A stretch of 64,000 nt of DNA from Planomonospora_B alba (GTDB lineage Bacteria; Actinomycetota; Actinomycetes; Streptosporangiales; Streptosporangiaceae), in assembly GCF_039534085.1 (NCBI RefSeq), contig NZ_BAAAUT010000011.1, forward strand, positions 62,001 through 126,000, given 5' to 3'. Below, one piece after another: positions 60,975 to 64,000 of the stretch. The notes below the pieces were generated by a model that searched no databases, was not told the DNA's origin, and saw only the letters and a program-made list of their open reading frames with translations. Numbering within the stretch: position 1 is the first letter of the stretch; each line of letters begins with the position of its first letter. A program made the translations under genes and the position numbers.

Positions 60975-61554
60975 ACCAGGTGACGGTGGCGCCGTTGCCG
61001 AAGGAGCGCGACCGGGTGGGGACGAAATGGGTGGGGTCGAACTCCCCGGCGACCATGGGCAGGCCCGCGCCCGCGACCACGGGGTAGCTCTTGACGATCA
61101 GCTCGTCGATCTCCGGGAGCAGGGATCCGGCGAGCCTGCCGCCGCCGCAGAGCCAGATGTCCATGCCGCCCTCCTTCTTCAGCCGCCGCACCAGTGCCAG
61201 GGGGTCGCCGGAGACCAGCTCCACCCCGGGCTCGTCGATCCCGGGGATCGTGGTCGAGACGACGTACTGCTTCAGGTGCCGGTAGGGACTGGTGACGGCG
61301 GTGTCGACCTGGTAGGTGCCGCGGCCCATCAGCACGGTGTCGAAGCGCCGGTTGGGCGCGTCGAGGCCGATCTGCGCGCGGAGGTGGGTGGGCACCGTGT
61401 CGGGATACTCCGCGGTGATCCAGGCCATCATGTCGTCCATCGGCTCGGCGGACCGGTCGGCCGGGCCGCAGTCGAAGTAGAAGTCGAACTCGCCGCCCGG
61501 CCCGGCGATGTAGCCGTCGAGGCTGACGCCGACGTAGTAGACCAGCTTCCGCAT
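60961..61554 (-). CDS. Dihydrofolate reductase-family (RibD-like) protein
   Basis: A 197-residue reductase-fold protein. KLVYYVGVSLDGYIAGPGGE opens the domain; LMGRGTYQVD is near residue 77; GGMDIWLCGGGRLAGSLL is the cofactor-binding loop. Substrate unknown. GGAGTGA precedes the ATG. The upstream region contains two palindromes. Confidence 0.9.
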   Translation of the reverse strand: MRKLVYYVGVSLDGYIAGPGGEFDFYFDCGPADRSAEPMDDMMAWITAEYPDTVPTHLRAQIGLDAPNRRFDTVLMGRGTYQVDTAVTSPYRHLKQYVVSTTIPGIDEPGVELVSGDPLALVRRLKKEGGMDIWLCGGGRLAGSLLPEIDELIVKSYPVVAGAGLPMVAGEFDPTHFVPTRSRSFGNGATVTWFTRR

Positions 61555-61569
61555 ACTTCACTCCGCTCT

Positions 61570-61607
61570 AAGTACTTTGTCTGTAGTGATTGTGACCGTA
61601 GTACTAC
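61570..61607. promoter_or_regulatory. Palindromes upstream of the RibD-like gene
   Basis: AAGTACTT (61570-61577) and GTAGTACTAC (61598-61607) are perfect palindromes sharing the AGTACT core, 28 bp apart. They lie at the expected promoter position for the minus-strand gene and are candidate operators. No dedicated regulator is adjacent on that side. Confidence 0.5.
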
Positions 61608-61676
61608 GAGCAGAGTGGTGTCAACAGGGAATCGGGATACGGGGCCCGAGGGGCCGGAGGCCGGGAGGGCCGGCGC

Positions 61677-62858
61677 TCAGCGGGACGCCGCGGACACCGG
61701 CTCGTCCCAGGCGATCCGGTGGTCGTACATCCAGGCCAGCGTGTTCCGGCGGGTCAGGTGCCGCATGACCGCCGGCAGCACGAGGTCGCGGACGAAGGCG
61801 CCGGCGGGGCCCGGGGCCTTGCCGGTTCCGTTCCGCCTGCCCTGGGCCACGACCCGCTCCACCCGGCCGCGCCGGAGCCGCTCGAAGGCGGCGAACGCCT
61901 CGCGGGTGTCCGGCAGGTCGCGCAGGCACATGGCCAGCACCACCGCGTCCTCGATCGCCATCGACGCGCCCTGGCCCGCCGAGGGGGAGGTCGCGTGCGC
62001 GGCGTCGCCCACGATCACCATGCGCTCGTTGGACCACGTCGGCACGGTCGGCAGGTCGTAGGTGTTCCAGGCGGGCAGGATGTGCTCGGTCGCGCCGATG
62101 ATGTCGAGCATCGGGCCGGTGTCGCCGGTGAACAGCTCCGCCAACCTGGCCCGCCACCGCTCCGGGGTGATCGCGGCCAGTTCCTGCGGGCTCGGCTCGC
62201 CGGGGCTGGGCGGGTTGGCGAACCACCACACCTCCCCGCCCGGGTGGACCAGGTAGCCGAAGAAGCACCTGCGGCCGAAGACGAAGTGGTTGGTCCCCGC
62301 CTCGCCCGGCACGGTGACGCCCCGCGCGAAACCGCCCGTGTTCAGCAGCCCCACGTGCCGGGCGCGCGGCGCCCCGGGGTCGATGACCGTCCGGACGCGC
62401 GAGCGCAGCCCGTCGGCTCCGACGAGCAGGTCGCCCTCGGCGGTGCTCCCGTCGGCGAAGACCGCCCGCACGCCGTCCGGGGTGACCGAGGCGTCGGTGA
62501 GGCGCCTGCCGTAGTGGATCGGGATGCCGCGCCGTACGGCCTCGTCGCGCAGGGCCCGGTAGAGGTCGGCGCGCTTCAGCGTCCGGCTGGGCTGGTGGAG
62601 GACGGCAAGCGGCTTGCCGCGCGCGTTGGTGATCCGCATCCGCGGGGTGTCCACGCCCAGGTCCGCGACGAGGCCGTGCAGGCCGAGCGGGCGCAGTGCC
62701 TCCAGCCCGTTGACCGCGAGGGTGAGGAAGGCGCCCACCCCCTCGGCGCCGTGGTCGTAGGCCTCGAAGACCTCGCCGTCGACGCCGGCCCGCTGCAGGG
62801 CCATGGCCGTCACCGGGCCGGCGATGCCCCCGCCGATGATCAGAGCTCGCTTAGTCAT
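61677..62858 (-). CDS. FAD-dependent aromatic-type monooxygenase
   Basis: A 393-residue PHBH-fold flavoprotein. RALIIGGGIAGPVTAMAL (residues 4-21) binds FAD; DLLVGADGLRSRVR is the DG motif near residue 150; VIVGDAAHATSPSAGQGASM is the GD motif near residue 285. It probably hydroxylates an aromatic or polyketide-like compound. ATG 62858 is supported by TATAGT on the minus strand, 6 nt upstream (leaderless). Divergent from a PadR gene, with symmetric operator-like repeats over both promoters. Confidence 0.93.
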   Translation of the reverse strand: MTKRALIIGGGIAGPVTAMALQRAGVDGEVFEAYDHGAEGVGAFLTLAVNGLEALRPLGLHGLVADLGVDTPRMRITNARGKPLAVLHQPSRTLKRADLYRALRDEAVRRGIPIHYGRRLTDASVTPDGVRAVFADGSTAEGDLLVGADGLRSRVRTVIDPGAPRARHVGLLNTGGFARGVTVPGEAGTNHFVFGRRCFFGYLVHPGGEVWWFANPPSPGEPSPQELAAITPERWRARLAELFTGDTGPMLDIIGATEHILPAWNTYDLPTVPTWSNERMVIVGDAAHATSPSAGQGASMAIEDAVVLAMCLRDLPDTREAFAAFERLRRGRVERVVAQGRRNGTGKAPGPAGAFVRDLVLPAVMRHLTRRNTLAWMYDHRIAWDEPVSAASR

Positions 62859-62884
62859 GTAATGACTATACATAAAATGACTAA
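62851..62884. promoter_or_regulatory. Operator-like repeats TTAGTCAT/ATGACTAA
   Basis: TTAGTCAT (62851-62858) and ATGACTAA (62877-62884) are perfect inverted 8-bp arms; a third half-site ATGACTAT (62862-62869) lies between. They overlap the start and -10 of the FAD-monooxygenase gene. Likely site of the divergent PadR protein. Confidence 0.65.
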
Positions 62885-62910
62885 GAAGGGAACGGTCCTA
62901 CGATGGCGCC

Positions 62911-63483
62911 ATGTCCACGAGGCGGTCTCCCCTGGCCATGGCGCTGCTCTCCCTGGTCGCCGAGGAGCCCATGCACGCGTACCGCATGCAGCAGCTGATC
63001 AAGGAGCGGCACAAGGACGACGTCGTCAACGTCGCGCAGCGCAACAGCGTCTACCAGACGATCGACCGGCTGCTCCGCGCCGGCCTCATCGCGGTCCGGG
63101 AGACCTCGCGGGAGGAGAACCGCCCGGAGCGGACCGTCTACGAGCTCACCGCCGCCGGGCTGGAGACGCTGCGCGACTGGATGCGGACGATGCTCGCCAC
63201 GCCGGCCCGGGAGTTCCCCGAGTTCCCCGCCGCGCTCGCCTTCCTGCCGGTGCTGCCGGCGCAGGAGGCCCGTTCCGCGCTGGAGGAGCGCCTGGCGGCC
63301 CTGGAGGCGGGGCTGGCCGCGCTGGACGGTGAGCTGGCCGAGGGCGCGGCCTTCCTGCCCCGCCTCTTCCTCGTGGAGAGCGAGTACCGGCGGGCCGTGC
63401 TCCGGGCGGAACTCGACTACGTCCGGGAACTGGTCGCCGACCTGCGGGACGGCCGGCTCGCCTGGGACCGCTTCCTGACGTGA
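62911..63483 (+). CDS. PadR-family regulator of the FAD monooxygenase
   Basis: A 190-residue PadR regulator. MALLSLVAEEPMHAYRMQQL begins the winged helix; NSVYQTIDRLLRAGLIAVRE is the recognition helix. The C-terminal helical domain is longer than average. TACGAT (62899-62904) ends 6 nt before the ATG (leaderless). Confidence 0.93.
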   Translation: MSTRRSPLAMALLSLVAEEPMHAYRMQQLIKERHKDDVVNVAQRNSVYQTIDRLLRAGLIAVRETSREENRPERTVYELTAAGLETLRDWMRTMLATPAREFPEFPAALAFLPVLPAQEARSALEERLAALEAGLAALDGELAEGAAFLPRLFLVESEYRRAVLRAELDYVRELVADLRDGRLAWDRFLT

Positions 63484-63547
63484 CGGACCCGCCCCGCGAG
63501 GCGGACGCCCCCCTGCGGGCTTGCCCGTCCCCGCGCCGGCTCTTATG

Positions 63548-63567
63548 GTCATGTCCATGACTAGTCA
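63548..63567. promoter_or_regulatory. Overlapping dyads upstream of the last PadR gene
   Basis: GTCATG-TC-CATGAC (63548-63561) overlaps the perfect palindrome TGACTAGTCA (63558-63567). They share ATGAC/GTCAT words with the operator region at 62851-62884, which suggests related PadR recognition. Confidence 0.5.
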
Positions 63568-63589
63568 AATCCATGAGTACGGCTGACGC

Positions 63590-64000
63590 ATGGCGCTCCG
63601 GCACGCGGTGCTGGCGGCGCTGCTGGACGGCGAGTACAGCGGCTACCAGCTGGCCAAGATCTTCGATGTGGGCGTCGCCGACTTCTGGTACGCCGCCCCG
63701 CAGCAGCTCTACGCCGAGCTGGCCAGGATGGAGGCCGCCGGCCTGGTGGCGGGTCGCCGGGTGGTGCAGCAGGGCCGTCCCGACAAGCGGGTGTTCACCG
63801 TGACCGAGGCCGGCCTCGCCGAGCTGGCCGCGTTCGCCGCCGCACCGGCCAAGCCGTTGCTGATCCGCGACGACCTGATCGTGAAGGTCCACGCCTGCGA
63901 CCTGCTCGATCCCGGCCCTCTGATCGACCAGCTGCACGAGCGCGCCAGGGAGGCGGCGGCCAAGCTCGAACTGTTCGGCAGGATGCTGGCGCACCTGCGG
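63590..64000 (+). CDS. PadR-family regulator (cut by window end)
   Basis: The first 137 residues of a PadR regulator: ALRHAVLAALLDGEYSGYQL, then WYAAPQQLYAELARMEAAGL and a wing with KRVFTVTEAGLAEL. The frame is open at the end of the window. No close TAnnnT or strong ribosome-binding site precedes the ATG; dyads about 25-40 bp upstream are probable operators. Confidence 0.9.
   Translation, partial: MALRHAVLAALLDGEYSGYQLAKIFDVGVADFWYAAPQQLYAELARMEAAGLVAGRRVVQQGRPDKRVFTVTEAGLAELAAFAAAPAKPLLIRDDLIVKVHACDLLDPGPLIDQLHERAREAAAKLELFGRMLAHLR

Overview
The window is very GC-rich DNA with dense, often overlapping genes, many GTG starts, a BldC-type regulator, a complete nuoA-N operon with menaquinone genes, a SARP activator and many TetR/PadR/MerR regulators. 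This points to a filamentous actinobacterium. The order and content of the nuo/menaquinone block suggest the Streptosporangiales (inference from gene content only, moderate confidence). No rRNA, tRNA or CRISPR array was seen.

Layout. 0-3.6 kb: a secreted subtilisin-like protease and a LysR regulator. 3.7-8.3 kb: a histidine phosphatase followed by the System II cytochrome c maturation set (TlpA-like thioredoxin, CcdA, ResB, CcsB). 8.3-10.8 kb: small membrane proteins, an anthrax-lethal-factor-like metalloprotease domain protein with a small acidic partner, and bldC. 10.8-31.2 kb: respiratory chain block with a secreted beta-propeller protein, menG, a geranylgeranyl-reductase-family flavoprotein, nuoABCDEFGHIJKLMN and a polyprenyl diphosphate synthase for the menaquinone tail. 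A perfect 18-bp Rex-type operator sits just downstream of the promoter ahead of this block, consistent with NADH/NAD control. 31.2-36.7 kb: MarR, an ECF42-type sigma factor with its DGPF/YciI partner and a candidate self-recognised promoter, a RarD-like permease, MsrA and a lipoprotein. 36.7-40.8 kb: a decayed mobile region with a GntR regulator, a truncated serine recombinase, direct repeats around an AraC/RibD-like gene pair, and an IS5-family remnant. 40.8-45 kb: a two-component system, a hydrolase and a membrane acyltransferase. 45-64 kb: an accessory region of small regulator/target pairs (TetR-ABM monooxygenase, TetR-MFS, SARP, XRE-cupin, PadR-hydrolase, TetR-ferredoxin-P450, MerR-MFS, PadR-FAD monooxygenase), partly with visible operators, plus one frameshifted FAD-monooxygenase fragment.

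Three patterns stand out. (1) At least a dozen genes, mostly regulators, have a TANNNT -10 hexamer 6-9 nt before the start codon, which predicts leaderless mRNAs and fixes many starts. (2) Three nuo gene junctions are bridged by 17-26 codon mini-ORFs whose ends overlap or nearly abut the neighbouring genes. (3) Two paralogous TetR regulators sit beside paired operators of identical layout, CAACC-N4-GGTTG and CAACG-N4-CGTTG, differing at one symmetric base pair.
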